NCBI GenBank assembly: GCA_029207755.1
Contig: JARCOQ010000170.1
Span: 1 to 64,000 of the forward strand
Direction: 5' to 3'
Source: Chamaea fasciata
Taxonomy: Eukaryota > Chordata > Aves > Passeriformes > Sylviidae
Length of the DNA stretch: 64,000 nt
How positions within the stretch are numbered: the stretch's first letter is position 1; each line of letters begins with the position of its first letter. The notes under the pieces are model-generated. The model did no database searches, was not told the origin of the DNA, and was given only the letters and a program-made list of their open reading frames with translations. The translations under genes were made by a program, and so were the position numbers. Of this stretch, positions 24,517 through 37,900 are shown in pieces.

Positions 24517-27500
24517 ACAGGGGATGTTGGCAGGAGCACCTGGAGCAAGTGCTGGCAACACTTGGTCTCTGTCAGAAGCTCTTACTCCATGCTGAAATTG
24601 TTTTCTACTTGGAGTGATTTCCTGAAGCACAAAATCACCCTGGCAGCAGAGGCATAGAAGGAGTTGGCATTTAAGAATCCTCAATTCAGGAAAGCTTTTC
24701 TTCCCGTTACTCAACTCAAGTAGTTGCAAAAAGTTGCCAACTTCCTAAATTTATAGCAATGGCCTGAGAACCTGATAGATTTGCAAGCTTCCTTCCCATC
24801 TCAAAGCAGTGTTAGAAATGATCAGAGCCAATTTCCAAACTCAAAGATTTAGTTAACAAATTTGAAAAGCAATTTCGGGAAATGCTACGATAAATCAGGA
24901 CAACATGGATCGAATGTTGGGTGGTCAATCCGGGAGCAGCAAAGGGTGCTTCTCCAGAGTACTGCCCACAACTTCGGGGTCTCGGGGGAGGTGTTTTAGA
25001 CCATTGTTCTACCCTGAGGCAAAAACAAGACGGTAACAAAGAACCCGAAGAACATGACATCGTGTACATAAGAGAATCATTGAAATGTCTGGTGTCCGCA
25101 AGGGGTATCTGAAAGAGTTTCCTGAGAAATTGAAAAGACGTCTGCATGAAAAGTCTCCGAATCTTCTGTCAGATGGTTTCTGCCGCCCTCCGCCCAGATT
25201 GGTATGGGATCTCCTGATGAGCTGTGAAGATGTGGTCAGCCCATGCTTCATGGGCCCTTTCCCGCTTATCTCTCTGGCAGATGTCCAGGTAACACCTTAG
25301 GACTGTGAAAAGACTGTGGTATGCAAAGACAGGCCCTGGAAGTGTTTCCAGCAATTCAGGGGATTTTACCTTCCACTGCAAAGTTTTAAGACACACGATT
25401 AAAATCCAGGAATTTAATACTTTGTATCTATTACAGCAGCAACACATTTGCCTTAAGGTCATCCACTGCATGTCGCTTTGCAAAGCAGAAGACCACACAG
25501 AGGCAAAACAAAGGCCTTACTTTGGTTTCAAACATTTTTCTAGGAAGGCATGGGAAGAGCCTAATTCTCTTAAGGAATCAAAGCTCTCCAGGAATGAAAG
25601 CCCACTCAGTGTTACAAAAGAAGCCCAAACAAATGAGTAGATTGCAAAAGGGCTAATCCTCCCCCTGCTCCAGCTATGGAAGTGGCCAAGAAAGTAGAGC
25701 TCTCCCCTCTTCTTCTCTGCAGGAGAAGCAGGATGACTAAGAGAAAAAGTCCCAGCTATTCCTTCAGTCCTCCATCACCAAAGCTGTGCCATAGCACAGG
25801 TGCTGCCTTCAAAGTGACCCCAGTTCCAGCCTAGACCTCTCACCTTCCAGACAACTCCTTCCCCAACACGCCCAGCAACAGCAACCCCAGCTCAACACCC
25901 TGCCAAGACCCGCAGCTGTCCCCATGCCTGCGCAGAGCTTTCCCAACCCCTGGTTCCCTGCACGTGCCGTGGCACGGCACTCAGGAGGATGTGCTCCAAG
26001 GCCTTCCCCGCTAGCAAGCTCAGGCTGCCAGGCCTACGGTTCCTGGATCATCCTTCCCACCCACCCTTCCCGTGCACGGCTGGTCCATTTGCGCTCAGCT
26101 CCGACTTGGCCGCTTCAGCAGGACTGCTGCTAAAGGATGGAGAGCAGCCCGGCAAGCTCCTTCTCCAGCTCCCTCTTTACTCTCGGGGCAGGTAGAACAT
26201 GCCACAGGAAAGCAAGCAGTGCCAAAAGACTTGGGCCAGCATCAGGCACATTGAGGAATGAAACAAGGCCTTTGTTCGATGGAAGGAAGCACAAGCAATT
26301 GACAGAAGTGAAGAGGACTTAGCACAGATATCCAGAAGTCCTTAGCACCAGTTAACATCAGCAAAACCTGGAAGCCTAACTTGACATGAGAGTGACTTGA
26401 CAAAAAGCTTGAGACATAGCCTTTGGGAAGACCTAAGGGCGGCTACAGAATCAGCCCTGTGCAGGGAAGGCATGAGGAAGATGAGCTGCTTTGGTGAGCT
26501 GAGACTCCTCCTGGCCAGCAGGTGGACATTAACTTCAGGCCTAGGATTCTGACGCAATGTGTTTCCTTCTAAGCCCCTGCCTATGGAATCACCTCAGCAG
26601 TCTAAAGACGGAAGGGATTTTTGATAGAATTCCTACAGCAACCCACTGAAATTTGGACGTGGCGAAGAAGCCTTGTGCTGGGGTGCAGAGCCCTAACCTC
26701 CTGCCAATAAAAGAGCTCTTGGTGGACAATGCATTTGTCTGCTGATTTCATTGAATTCTAGAGACCTCTCAGGACTGCTCTATCCTGAGGGAAGGCCCTT
26801 GGCCTTGAGCTGTAGGCACCCGCGCAAGCTTCAGATCAGCTCCCTCAGCTTCCAGGACCTCTCTTGGCCGGCATCCTGACGGGGAGGCAGGACCGCTGCC
26901 AGGCACTGCTGGGACCCAGCAGGACAGGACCGGCTGTCTCGTGTCCACGTAGCACCCCCTGACACAGCCAGGGTCATCCCGAAAGCAGACAAGGCTCACG
27001 TGTCAGCGCAGAGGGGCAAGGAGCGCTGGGCTCCTCTCAGGGTGTCTCAGCTGGGCCTGCTCCACAAGACGCCCCCATTTGAAGGCCTGCTAATGCCCAG
27101 CTGCTAGAAATGCCTGCCTTGTTCTCTCCAAGATGCAGAGGAAGAGGCAGGGAGCAGGGCGCCTTGGGAGGCAAAGCTTCCAAGCCTTTTCTGAGGCCGC
27201 TCACACACCAAGAGCAGCCAAGACTCTCCCTGCTGCCTGGCCCACACAGCCCAGCTCGGTGCTGGCCCTCTGGGCCGCAGCAGCCTCCAGCAAGCAAGAG
27301 GCAAATGCATATTGCCAAGAGTTGAAGCACAGCAGACAGGTAAGATGTGAGACGTGTGTGCGGGAAGGCCTTTGAATTCACAGCTCTCCAAGACAGCTTT
27401 GGGGCTGGCAGCTGGACAGAGATGCTCCTGCTCACACCTGTGTCCAAAGGGGGGGAACACACCCTGCTGCAGGTGCTTGCCTTGGTCTCTGCAGGTCCAG

Positions 27501-28730
27501 CTGGATTCCAAACCTGCTCTTCACAGCCTTCTCCCTTCCCTTGTCCGCCTGCCAAGGGCAACGGGCCTCAAGGACTGAAAGGACCACAGAGAGCCAAAGG
27601 GGGACAGTTGTTCCTACATCACTGGGAGCTCCTAGGAAAGCGCATTCCTTCAGCAGCAAGCCCCTTTCCCCCAGAGGCCTTTCCCCAGATTGGAAGCTTT
27701 CCTGGGGAATGCCAAGACACTCTTAAGAAACCCTGGCAAGGCTGAATTTCTTTCTGGTCCTTTCTGGACAGGCGCTCCAGCTCTAGCTGGCATTTCCCCC
27801 AGTGTGATTCCAGCTGGAGGTTGACACATGCAGCCCCAGGCCCTCTACAAACACAAGCTGCCCGCTGCCTCCACTCCTGCCTGCGCTCACAGCAGCAAAA
27901 GCAGGCTCTTCCCGGCCAGAGACCAGAGCCCTGATCCCGCAGGACGCTCTCGCCAGCACCTTCCAGGACTCTCCGCTGTGCACGCAGCACTTTTCCTGCC
28001 CGCTCTCCACAGCCTTTGGAAGACAGAGCACAACCTGGCTGGCGCTGCCATCAGCACACTGCAAACACGGGCAGAGGAAGGAGAAGCAGGGGCTGCTTTG
28101 CGGCCATGCCCAGGAGAGACTGGAAGGCTGCCCTCCCTCTGCTCTCACTCGCTTGGCTTTCTGGCAGCCTCTGAGGCAGGGGCTGCGATTCCTCAGCTCT
28201 GGGCACCAGAACCGCAGCCGGGATCCCGGAACTGCCTGACGGTGCTGGGGCCATTGGCTGGGTCACGCGTCCGAGTCTCGGCCACCGTGCTGCTGCTGCT
28301 GCTGCTTCACTTGCCCTTAGGCACACCCCAAGCTCCCTGTTAAGGCCTGATGGTCTCTGCTTCTGCCATCTCCCCGACCCTGTGCAGGGATGGAGCACTG
28401 CTGTGCTTTCAGCAAGCTATTCTTGAAAGCTTCCAGCATTCCAAGCTCCTTTGCCCTCTGTAGATGCTTGCCATGGAATCCCTCACAGCTGGCTTCAGAG
28501 CGTCCTCAGGTTGGCTCTCTCAAAATCCGGGAGCTTCAGGCTGCTCAGTAGGACCTTAAACTGCACAGTGTTGTGGAACTGGACCTTCAGCACAGGCACC
28601 TTTCCAACCTGACGCGGCCTCGCTCCTCTGTGTCTCTGCACAAAAGACGGCGCGCAAGAGGACGGCAGCAGGGGCCTGTGTGTGCTAGGGCTCAGATTTT
28701 ACACCGTTTCAGCTCCACAGAGACGCAGGT
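24517..28730. other. Spacer 3 between gene 4 and the gene 3 promoter
   Basis: Same content; plus-strand AATAAA at 26,706-26,711, exon-like stretch at 28,495-28,635. It carries a T at 24,929 and near 27,935 where spacers 1 and 2 have C, bases otherwise typical of right-type units. Confidence 0.6.
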
Positions 28731-28750
28731 GAAGTGAAGAAGCCAAAGTG

Positions 28751-28756
28751 TTTATT
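28751..28756 (-). terminator. Polyadenylation signal AATAAA, gene copy 4
   Basis: AATAAA on the minus strand downstream of the copy 4 stop (29,018-29,020), with unchanged flanks. Confidence 0.75.
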
Positions 28757-29017
28757 AATTCAAGGCCAAGCAAAGGGATGAGCTGGGAAGGAATAAGGGG
28801 GGATGGGCAGGGTCTGAGGGCTGGGGGGAGGGAGCTAAGTACAAAGAGCGAGAGGTGTGAAGCCAGGAGAATTGTGCTCAGCCTCAGCTGTGCGTGGAGC
28901 TCCAGCAGCACTGAGAGATGGTGTCCTCTTCAGTGTCTCCTGGTGTGTTCTTGGGACACCGGTTTGCTGGATTCAGAAGACGTCCCCAGTTGTTTAGCTT
29001 TCTGGGGAAAGCAGGCT

Positions 29018-32000
29018 TCATTTTGCAGGTTCAGAGCATGACGGCCTGTTGTCTTGCCTCTGGGTTTGAAGGGCTGCAAGAGAGAAGAATAGAGACATGG
29101 TCAGAGGCTGGATCTGTGGGAATCCTAGGAGATCTTCCTGCCAGGGCCATCCCATCCAGCCCTCGTCCACACAAGGAGCAGAGGCCTCCAGAGCCGGGGA
29201 TTGCAGCTGTCTGCCCGGGCAGTGCAGCTTCCCCCGCCAGAGCCGCTGACGGCCCGCTGCCCTCACTCACCCTGACTGAGAAGGTGAAGCTGTCCTGGCT
29301 GCCCCCTCAGAGAGCATGTCACGGCCCCAGCGGCACGGCTCCCTGCCAGCGCCGCTGCCAACCCTGTGGCCACACGGCCTCCTGCCCCGGCAGGGCTCAG
29401 CCCGGGCCCTTGCCGCCTGCTGCCGCCCCAGGGCACGGCTGCCAGAGGGCGGCAGCAGCCCCGAGGGCAGGCGGGGCTCCACGGCGCCGGGCCCGGATGC
29501 CGCTGCTGCAGCCGGGGCAGCAGCAGCCAGGGCCGGGGCCGAGCTGCGGCGGGCCAGGGAGGGAGCCCGGGCTCGTGGCTCACCCAAGAACCACATGGCT
29601 GCCTCTGGCAGGGACTCCTGTGGGTTCTCCAGGTAGGGCAGGGCCCGGCGCAGGTGCTCGGCCGCTAGGATCCTGTCATCTGCCAGCTGGAGAGAGCGGC
29701 AGGAGGGAAGGGTTGGCGCGGGCTCAGCCCCTGGGCCGGGCTCTGGCCGCGCCCAGCCCCGGCCTCCCCTGCCCGCACGGCCCTGAGGCCCGGCCAGCAG
29801 CCGCTGGCGCCGGGCTCTGGAGGGGGCAGAGGGCCGGCTGCTGCCCGGGGAGCCGCGGTGCCGCCCCGTGCCCGCAGCCCCGCTGGGCCGGGACTCCACG
29901 GGCACCCGGCTCGGGGCCGCAGGAGCCTGGAGAAGAGCCCGCGGGGCCCAGGGAAGGCAGCGGCGTGTGGGGCGCAGGCTGGAGCCCCCGGGTGCAGCAC
30001 TGGGCAGGGGCCACGGCTGCCAGCCCCGCGGCCACGGATCTTCTCCAGGCTGAGGCTGCCACTTCTCCAAGCCATCCTTACCTTGCAGTCATCGATAGTC
30101 AAGGGATGTTCCTTTGTCAGGAGCTTCTCGAGATCCCTCCTCTTCAGGAACTTGGCCGCACAATACAGGGTTTCCCGAGAGGCCTGAAGAGCAGCAGAGA
30201 TGCAGAGATGGCACCACAGCCCAGGGCACAAGGACTCGCATCCCTGTGCCAAGGCCTGGAGAAGGACGCAGCCTCCTCCTCCTCCTGCAGCAGGGCAGGA
30301 GGCAGCTGAGCCCCCGTCCCAGGGATGCACAAAACCTCACATTTGCCACACGCCGGTTCTCATCATGGCAGTAGAATAAAAGTAGGTACAGGCTCTTGTT
30401 TACAGTTGCCTTCAGGCGCTTTTTTCCCTCCTTCACTACCAACTCCATCACCTTACAGAAGAGGTCAATGGAGAGCAGTTGCATGTAGCTATTTTCCTAG
30501 AGGAAAGGAAAAAACCTAAGCATCAATTACTCCAGGCCCACCTAGGCAAAGGCCTGAAAATGCAGACAGCACAAGGTTTCTGGGCAGCACCCAATTCCTG
30601 TGGCTCGGGTTGCAGAACCTTACATTGTTAAAGAGCGCCAGGAGTGCCTCAGCCAGCTTTGGGGCGGTGGTGCTGGATACCAGGATGTCTTCGCTCTCCA
30701 GCATATTAGTAAGCACACGGAGGGTCAGGGCAACCACCACTCCATCTTCATCAGCCAGCAGATCCACAAAGCTTTCAGACAGGCAGCACATTCTTCTGGC
30801 CTGTGTGGAACACAAGGCTGCGCTGTGAAGCCGTGAACAGCTGCACCAGCGACAGCGCCCAGGCACTGCAAGCCCAGCCTGCTGCCGCAGGGCCCAGACA
30901 CCAAAGGCCTGTCCCAAAGCACTCGGGCAGCTGAGGCAGGAGAGCTGGGAGCAGCTGCCTCAGCTCCTGAAGCCCAGCCAGCCCATGGGGCTGCTCTCCC
31001 CAGTGCAGCTTCAGCTGCTGCCCCCTTCTCACCATCAGGGGATCCTTGCTGAGCACCAGCAGGCCTTTGAGCGCCAGGCGACACCTCTTCCTGCACTCGG
31101 TCCGCAGGTACCTCGACACGACCCTCAGGACCCAGCCACCACATTTAGTCCAGTCCAGGCATTCCAGAACCTGAAAGGCACAGGGCAGTGGTACAGGGCC
31201 CGGCTGGCAGGAGCCCAGAACTGCCCAGGGCCAGCCCCGGGCAGCAGCAGCACAGGGCGCTGGTGCCATCCCAGGAGGCTAGGGATGCGGCTGCGAGAGG
31301 GCAGAGAGCTGGGAGGCAGCTCAGCCAGGCAGCGCTGCTCTTCAGGCTCACCTCCACAAGGAATGCCAGGAAAGGCAGATCGCAGCCTGGCTTCTCAATG
31401 CTGAGCAGCCGGAGCATGCGGGTTGCGATGCAGGAAGAGAAAGGGATCAAGACATGGCGCATCTCCCTGTCAGGGGCAAAAAGGAAGAAAGAGCCTGAGT
31501 AGGGGGGGGCACACTTTTCTCAGGACTGACTCCCAGAGGTGCAGTCTTTCCCCAGCATCCCTGGAGGGGACGTGGGTGCTTTGGGAGGTGGCCACTCCTG
31601 TGCACCCTCCTCTCCCAGCCTTTTCCAGTCTGCTCGGCCGTCCCTAAAGAGACGAGGCCCTCTGGCCCATGACCAGAGGGACTGTGTGGGGCAGCCCGGG
31701 CACAGGGCACCAATTCCAGGGACAGCAGGGAGCAGGGGGTCTCACCTGGCCAGCAGAGCCACAGCATAGTACTGGGTATGAGCACAGAGCATGGTGTCCC
31801 AGCCATGCTTGGACTCCACAGCCATCACCTCATTCTCACACTGCAGCCGGCAGAGCAGGGTCTTCATGACCTGCACTGCAAACCTGTGTGCAGAGCAAAG
31901 CCCGGGTCACATTGGGAGCACTGGCACTGGCCACAAGGACATGGAAAGGACGGGAGGACGGAGACCTGTTGGGGTCGCTGGGAAGGTGGTGTTCCTCTCG

Positions 32001-33874
32001 GCACGCTCTCCAGAAGTGATCGACTTCCTGTGGTGGCATCTGCTGTGTGGTGACGACAACATGGAAAAGCAGAGCCACAAAGAGGCGGGAGGAAAAAAGG
32101 ATCATTGCCTCGTGGCACTCAGGCACCTGGACAATCACCCACACCACCAGAGTTGCCTGCAAAAGAAGTTGCCATGGAGAGCGCTCAGTGCGAGGTGTCC
32201 ATGTGGCAGGGCCCCAGGGGAGACGCAGGGGGAGCAGCGGGCCTGGTGGCCCCTGAGCCTGCCCTTAGGCCAGGTTTCAGCCCAGGGCCTGAGGCAGAGA
32301 GAGGATGGAGAGCTGCTGGAGAGGCGACCTGGGGGTGAGCAAATGCCCAGAAACTCACAGCCAGAGCAAAGACGCCCTCCTTGTCCCCATCCGAGGTGAA
32401 CGTGCTGTGCAGAGGCCAATCCTCCATCACACAGAGCAGTGTTGGCAGAACCTTCTCCACTGTGGGACTCGATGAGCCTATGCTTCTCCAGATCATTGCA
32501 GCAGCTCTGTGGGATCAGAGCTCTGTGTCAGGGGCATCTCAGCCACACTACCATGCCCTGTGCGGCTCTGGGGGCCGGGTGACAGAGCCCCGGTGCCCTG
32601 AAGGGCAGGGAGGGAGCACGGCAGCAGGCTCGGGAAACAGAGGGGCCCGAGGGTCCCGGACCTGTCTGCCGCTCTGGCAGAGCCCATTGCACGGGCCGTG
32701 CAGGGCCATGGTCCTAAAGGCCGAGGAGGCCTGAGCTCTCCAGGCAGGTGGGCCCATACCTGTCACATGTTGGGGCACAGCGCAGGAGGGTCAGCACCAC
32801 ATCAGCTGGGTGTTCTTCGGCCAGCCTCACGATGTTCATGGGCAGCCTGGTATCCACATTTCCATGCGATGCAAAATTCTGGTGCATCTTCTTTACAATG
32901 GCTGGCACCTGGAAAAGGCATGGGGAAGACTTGGGCCGCTGTCTAGGGGAGCAACTTCACCAGCTTCCCCCAAGAATCGCTTCCCTTCCTGCCACGCTGT
33001 GCCGGCCTCAAAGGCTGAGGGGGCCCAGTGGCCGTGGCTGGAGATGACACACAATCCTGGGAGGCCTCTAGCCCCAGCCCCAGGCTGTTTACCTGCTGCT
33101 CAGAAGGAATACCACTCTTCTGGATAAAATCCACGGCGGGAGCAGGAATGGCAGTGGGAGTGGGCGTGGCGCCAGTATCTCTGATGCCCTGAGTCTCTCC
33201 AGTGTCAGCCGTTTGGAGGGCCACAGCCTCAGCCACTGCCTTGTCAGCCCTTGCCCTTTGATCATTCAATGCAGCATCAAAATTTTCTAATGGCTCAGCC
33301 AAATCCGTGTTGACATCAGGCTCTGCCTGGGGCTCGGTCAGCCCACAGTCAGGCTCAGCTGAGCCCTCAGCTGCCGTGCTGCTGGTGTTTCTACGCCGTA
33401 TGCGCAGGAATTTTCGGATCATCTGCAGGAGAACAAAGGACAGGGAAGAGAGACGTGTTCCATGGAGTGCTCCAAGCGCGGTGCTCGGCTGAGCAGTGAC
33501 AGCAGGCCCAGCCCAGGCGGGGATGGCTGCAGGTACCTTCAGTGTCCTGCGGAAGCTTCCACCGGCAGGCCTCTGCTCTTGTGTGCCATCCATGGCTGCA
33601 TCTGGCAAAGAGCGAGAGCAGCCAGAGCTGAGGGGCTGCGGGAGAGGCCGGAGAACACAGCCCAGCCCTGCCCTGCCCAGGCTGCGATAGGGATGGGATG
33701 GGATGGGGCCACATTGGCTGCAGCCATCAGCCCTGTGGCCCAGCTCTGCCACTCACCATCCTGTAGTGTCTGGATCCGCTCGGGCTCTTCAGGCTCTTGT
33801 GCTGGGGTAGCTCCAGGGCCTTTGCTTTTTTTCCCCCTGAACACTTTGGACAGGCCGAGAATTCTGCCCGCCAT
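29018..33874 (-). CDS. MROH-like: MROH-family HEAT-repeat protein, gene copy 4 (complete)
   Basis: Exons 1-15: 33,757-33,874; 33,537-33,601; 33,093-33,422; 32,760-32,908; 32,359-32,506; 31,966-32,156; 31,746-31,883; 31,352-31,466; 31,033-31,170; 30,624-30,800; 30,341-30,496; 30,082-30,183; 29,584-29,686; 29,271-29,363; 29,018-29,073. This is the first right-type gene. Compared with copies 1-3 it has Lys119 to Arg, Ala148 to Pro and Thr206 to Ala. A private change makes residue 660, in exon 14, Cys instead of Arg. Private substitutions also sit in intron 14 (near 29,180-29,200). Both 1-bp deletions that separate the unit types lie in its introns (7 and 12), so the frame is not affected. Confidence 0.78.
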
Positions 33875-34143
33875 GCCACAGCACCTTTCAAGAGAGATGC
33901 CTCAGGAAAGCACTGAGGCAACAAGTTGTGCACTTGCGCCTTGAAAGCACCTGTGGCAGAAGAAGCCTCAGGAAGGCTGCAGGACAGCAAGTCCTGCACT
34001 CTGGTCTCAAGGGCTCCTGCCACAATGACAGGAGGTTCCTCGTAGACGATTCAAGCCACCAAATCCCACAGTCCGGCCTGGAGGCCACAGGCCACAGGGA
34101 TAAGAGATGACTTGGAAAACCTCCGAGTCACCAAGTCGTGCAG
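33875..34143 (-). repeat. Degenerate 66-72 bp repeats upstream of gene 4
   Basis: Same blocks; one substitution near 34,096 (CACAGGG for CACGGGG on the plus strand) is shared only with unit 5. Confidence 0.7.
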
Positions 34144-34912
34144 TCTGGCCGTGAGGTCAGCTGCACGAGTCACTCCTCGTAGAAGCTCTGGGTCAGGCAC
34201 AAACGAGTGCGCTGTGCGGGGGCTCCTCACAGCACCGCTCTGGCGCGTCCTGTCCCGTCGCCTGCTCCAAGGAATGTGGCCTGGCTGCGTCACCGCCAGC
34301 ACCTATGTCCCCACGTGTCACAAAGGGTCCTTGGACACCCTGTGCCATTCCAAGCCACGGTGACCGCGCTGCTGCACCGCGTCACAAAGGGCCAATGCAC
34401 ACACTGTCACCTGCCCTGGGGCCGCTCCCAGCCCAGCCAAAGTGGCCCAGGTTGGAAGGAACCCCTCACCCCAAGTGTCTAAGACAGCCCTGAGACAGCA
34501 TTTTTCGCAGCGGCTCAAACCGTGGGCAAACGCTGCCCTGCTCTGCAGGTTCAGGGCAGCAGAAGGAGCCCCCAGGGCCGCCGATGCAGCCGCAGCGGGA
34601 AGGGCACGGGGCCTCGCACAGAAGCTGGCACGGCCTCCCTGGGACACGTCCCAGCCGGTGGCCGTCCTAAACCCGCGGGTGTGACACAGACGAGGAACCT
34701 GTGGGCCGGGGCACGGACGCTGCTCTGACCCCTGGGGCCAGGGCAGCGCTGAAATCGGCAGGCGTGACGGAGCCCCCGCCCAAGCAGAGCTGCCGCCCCC
34801 CGAGCCCTGGCAACGCTGGTGCCATCTCCTGCCCCAGAGACCTGTGCCCCGGGGCGCTTCTCTGCCACAGGGCAGCCAAAGCCAACGGGCCCTGGCGGCT
34901 GGGCTCCTTCCT

Positions 34913-37900
34913 ACAGGGGATGTTGGCAGGAGCACCTGGAGCAAGTGCTGGCAACACTTGGTCTCTGTCAGAAGCTCTTACTCCATGCTGAAATTGTTTT
35001 CTACTTGGAGTGATTTCCTGAAGCACAAAATCACTCTGGCAGCAGAGGCATAGAAGGAGTTGGCATTTAAGAATCCTCAATTCAGAAAAGCTTTTCTTCC
35101 CGTTACTCAACTCAAGTAGTTGCAAAAAGTTGCCAACTTCCTAAATTTATAGCAATGGCCTGAGAACCTGATAGATTTGCAAGCTTCCTTCCCATCTCAA
35201 AGCAGTGTTAGAAATGATCAGAGCCAATTTCCAAACTCAAAGATTTAGTTAACAAATTTGAAAAGCAATTTCGGGAAATGCTACGATAAATCAGGACAAC
35301 ACGGATCGAATGTTGGGTGGTCAATCCGAGAGCAGCAAAGGGTGCTTCTCCAGAGTACTGCCCACAACTTCGGGGTCTCGGGGGAGGTGTTTTAGACCAT
35401 TTATCTACCCTGAGGCAAAAACAAGACGGTAACAAAGAACCCGAAGAACATGACATCGTGTACATAAGAGAATCATTGAAATGTCTGGTGTCCGCAAGGG
35501 GTATCTGAAAGAGTTTCCTGAGAAATTGAAAAGACGTCTGCATGAAAAGTCTCCGAATCTTCTGTCAGATGGTTTCTGCCGCCCTCCGCCCAGATTGGTA
35601 TGGGATCTCCTGATGAGCTGTGAAGATGTGGTCAGCCCATGCTTCATGGGCCCTTTCCCGCTTATCTCTCTGGCAGATGTCCAGGTAACACCTTAGGACT
35701 GTGAAAAGACTGTGGTATGCAAAGAGAGGCCCTGGAAGTGTTTCCAGCAATTCAGGGGATTTTACCTTCCACTGCAAAGTTTTAAGACACACGATTAAAA
35801 TCCAGGAATTTAATACTATGTATCTATTACAGCAGCAACACATTTGCCTTAAGGTCATCCACTGCATGTCGCTTTGCAAAGCAGAAGACCACACAGAGGC
35901 AAAACAAAGGCCTTACTTTGGTTTCAAACATTTTTCTAGGAAGGCATGGGAAGAGCCTAATTCTCTTAAGGAATCAAAGCTCTCCAGGAATGAAAGCCCA
36001 CTCAGTGTTACAAAAGAAGCCCAAACAAATGAGTAGATTGCAAAAGGGCTAATCCTCCCCCTGCTCCAGATATGGAAGTGGCCAAAAAAGTAGAGCTCTC
36101 CCCTCTTCTTCTCTGCAGGAGAAGCAGGATGACTAAGAGAAAAAGTCCCAGCTATTCCTTCAGTCCTCCATCACCAAAGCTGTGCCATAGCACAGGTGCT
36201 GCCTTCAAAGTGACCCCAGTTCCAGCCTAGACCTCTCACCTTCCAGACAACTCCTTCCCCAACACGCCCAGCAACAGCAACCCCAGCTCAACACCCTGCC
36301 AAGACCCGCAGCCGTCCCCATGCCTGCGCAGAGCTTTCCCAACCCCTGGTTCCCTGCACGTGCCGTGGCATGGCACTCAGGAGGATGTGCTCCAAGGCCT
36401 TCCCCGCTAGCAAGCTCAGGCTGCCAGGCCTACGGTTCCTGGATCATCCTTCCCACCCACCCTTCCCGTGCACGGCTGGTCCATTTGCGCTCAGCTCCGA
36501 CTTGGCCGCTTCACCAGGACTGCTGCTAAAGGATGGAGAGCAGCCCGGCAAGCTCCTTCTCCAGCTCCCTCTTTACTCTCGGGGCAGGTAGAACATGCCA
36601 CAGGAAAGCAAGCAGTGCCAAAAGACTTGGGCCAGCATCAGGCACATTGAGGAATGAAACAAGGCCTTTGTTCGATGGAAGGAAGCACAAGCAATTGACA
36701 GAAGTGAAGAGGACTTAGCACAGATATCCAGAAGTCCTTAGCACCAGTTAACATCAGCAAAACCTGGAAGCCTAACTTGACATGAGAGTGACTTGACAAA
36801 AAGCTTGAGACATAGCCTTTGGGAAGACCTAAGGGCGGCTACAGAATCAGCCCTGTGCAGGGAAGGCATGAGGAAGATGAGCTGCTTTGGTGAGCTGAGA
36901 CTCCTCCTGGCCAGCAGGTGGACATTAACTTCAGGCCTAGGATTCTGACGCAATGTGTTTCCTTCTAAGCCCCTGCCTATGGAATCACCTCAGCAGTCTA
37001 AAGACGGAAGGGATTTTTGATAGAATTCCTACAGAAACCCACTGAAATTTGGACGTGGCGAAGAAGCCTTGTGCTGGGGTGCAGAGCCCTAACCTCCTGC
37101 CAATAAAAGAGCTCTTGGTGGACAATGCATTTGTCTGCTGATTTCATTGAATTCTAGAGACCTCTCAGGACTGCTCTATCCTGAGGGAAGGCCCTTGGCC
37201 TTGAGCTGTAGGCACCCGCGCAAGCTTCAGATCAGCTCCCTCAGCTTCCAGGACCTCTCTTGGCCGGCATCCTGACGGGGAGGCAGGACCGCTGCCAGGC
37301 ACTGCTGGGACCCAGCAGGACAGGACCGGCTGTCTCGTGTCCACGTAGCACCCCCTGACACAGCCAGGGTCATCCCGAAAGCAGACAAGGCTCACGTGTC
37401 AGCGCAGAGGGGCAAGGAGCGCTGGGCTCCTCTCAGGGTGTCTCAGCTGGGCCTGCTCCACAAGACGCCCCCATTTGAAGGCCTGCTAATGCCCAGCTGC
37501 TAGAAATGCCTGCCTTGTTCTCTCCAAGATGCAGAGGAAGAGGCAGGGAGCAGGGCGCCTTGGGAGGCAAAGCTTCCAAGCCTTTTCTGAGGCCGCTCAC
37601 ACACCAAGAGCAGCCAAGACTCTCCCTGCTGCCTGGCCCACACAGCCCAGCTCGGTGCTGGCCCTCTGGGCCGCAGCAGCCTCCAGCAAGCAAGAGGCAA
37701 ATGCATATTGCCAAGAGTTGAAGCACAGCAGACAGGTAAGATGTGAGACGTGTGTGCGGGAAGGCCTTTGAATTCACAGCTCTCCAAGACAGCTTTGGGG
37801 CTGGCAGCTGGACAGAGATGCTCCTGCTCACACCTGTGTCCAAAGGGGGGGAACACACCCTGCTGCAGGTGCTTGCCTTGGTCTCTGCAGGTCCAGCTGG

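Larger units (their letters stand above)
20797..31193. repeat. Array unit 3 (transition from left to right type)
   Basis: The left part of the unit is left type: G9 run near 21,105, and GTT in the marker near 25,005. It already has right-type bases at 23,967 (TGACCGCGC) and near 27,935 (GATCCCGC). Its rightmost part, from about 29,170 on, has the right-type intron-12 deletion. It also has private changes near 29,180-29,200 in intron 14 of gene 4. The mix shows that exchange has occurred within the unit. Confidence 0.95.

Noticed and set aside
28918..30309. 463-codon plus-strand open frame across gene 4 exons 12-15 (also 39,314 and 49,710)
   Set aside because: It is antisense to well-supported exons in GC-rich, stop-poor DNA, and exists only because of the 1-bp intron deletion in right-type units; left-type units break it. 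Pro/Gly/Ala-rich low-complexity translation.
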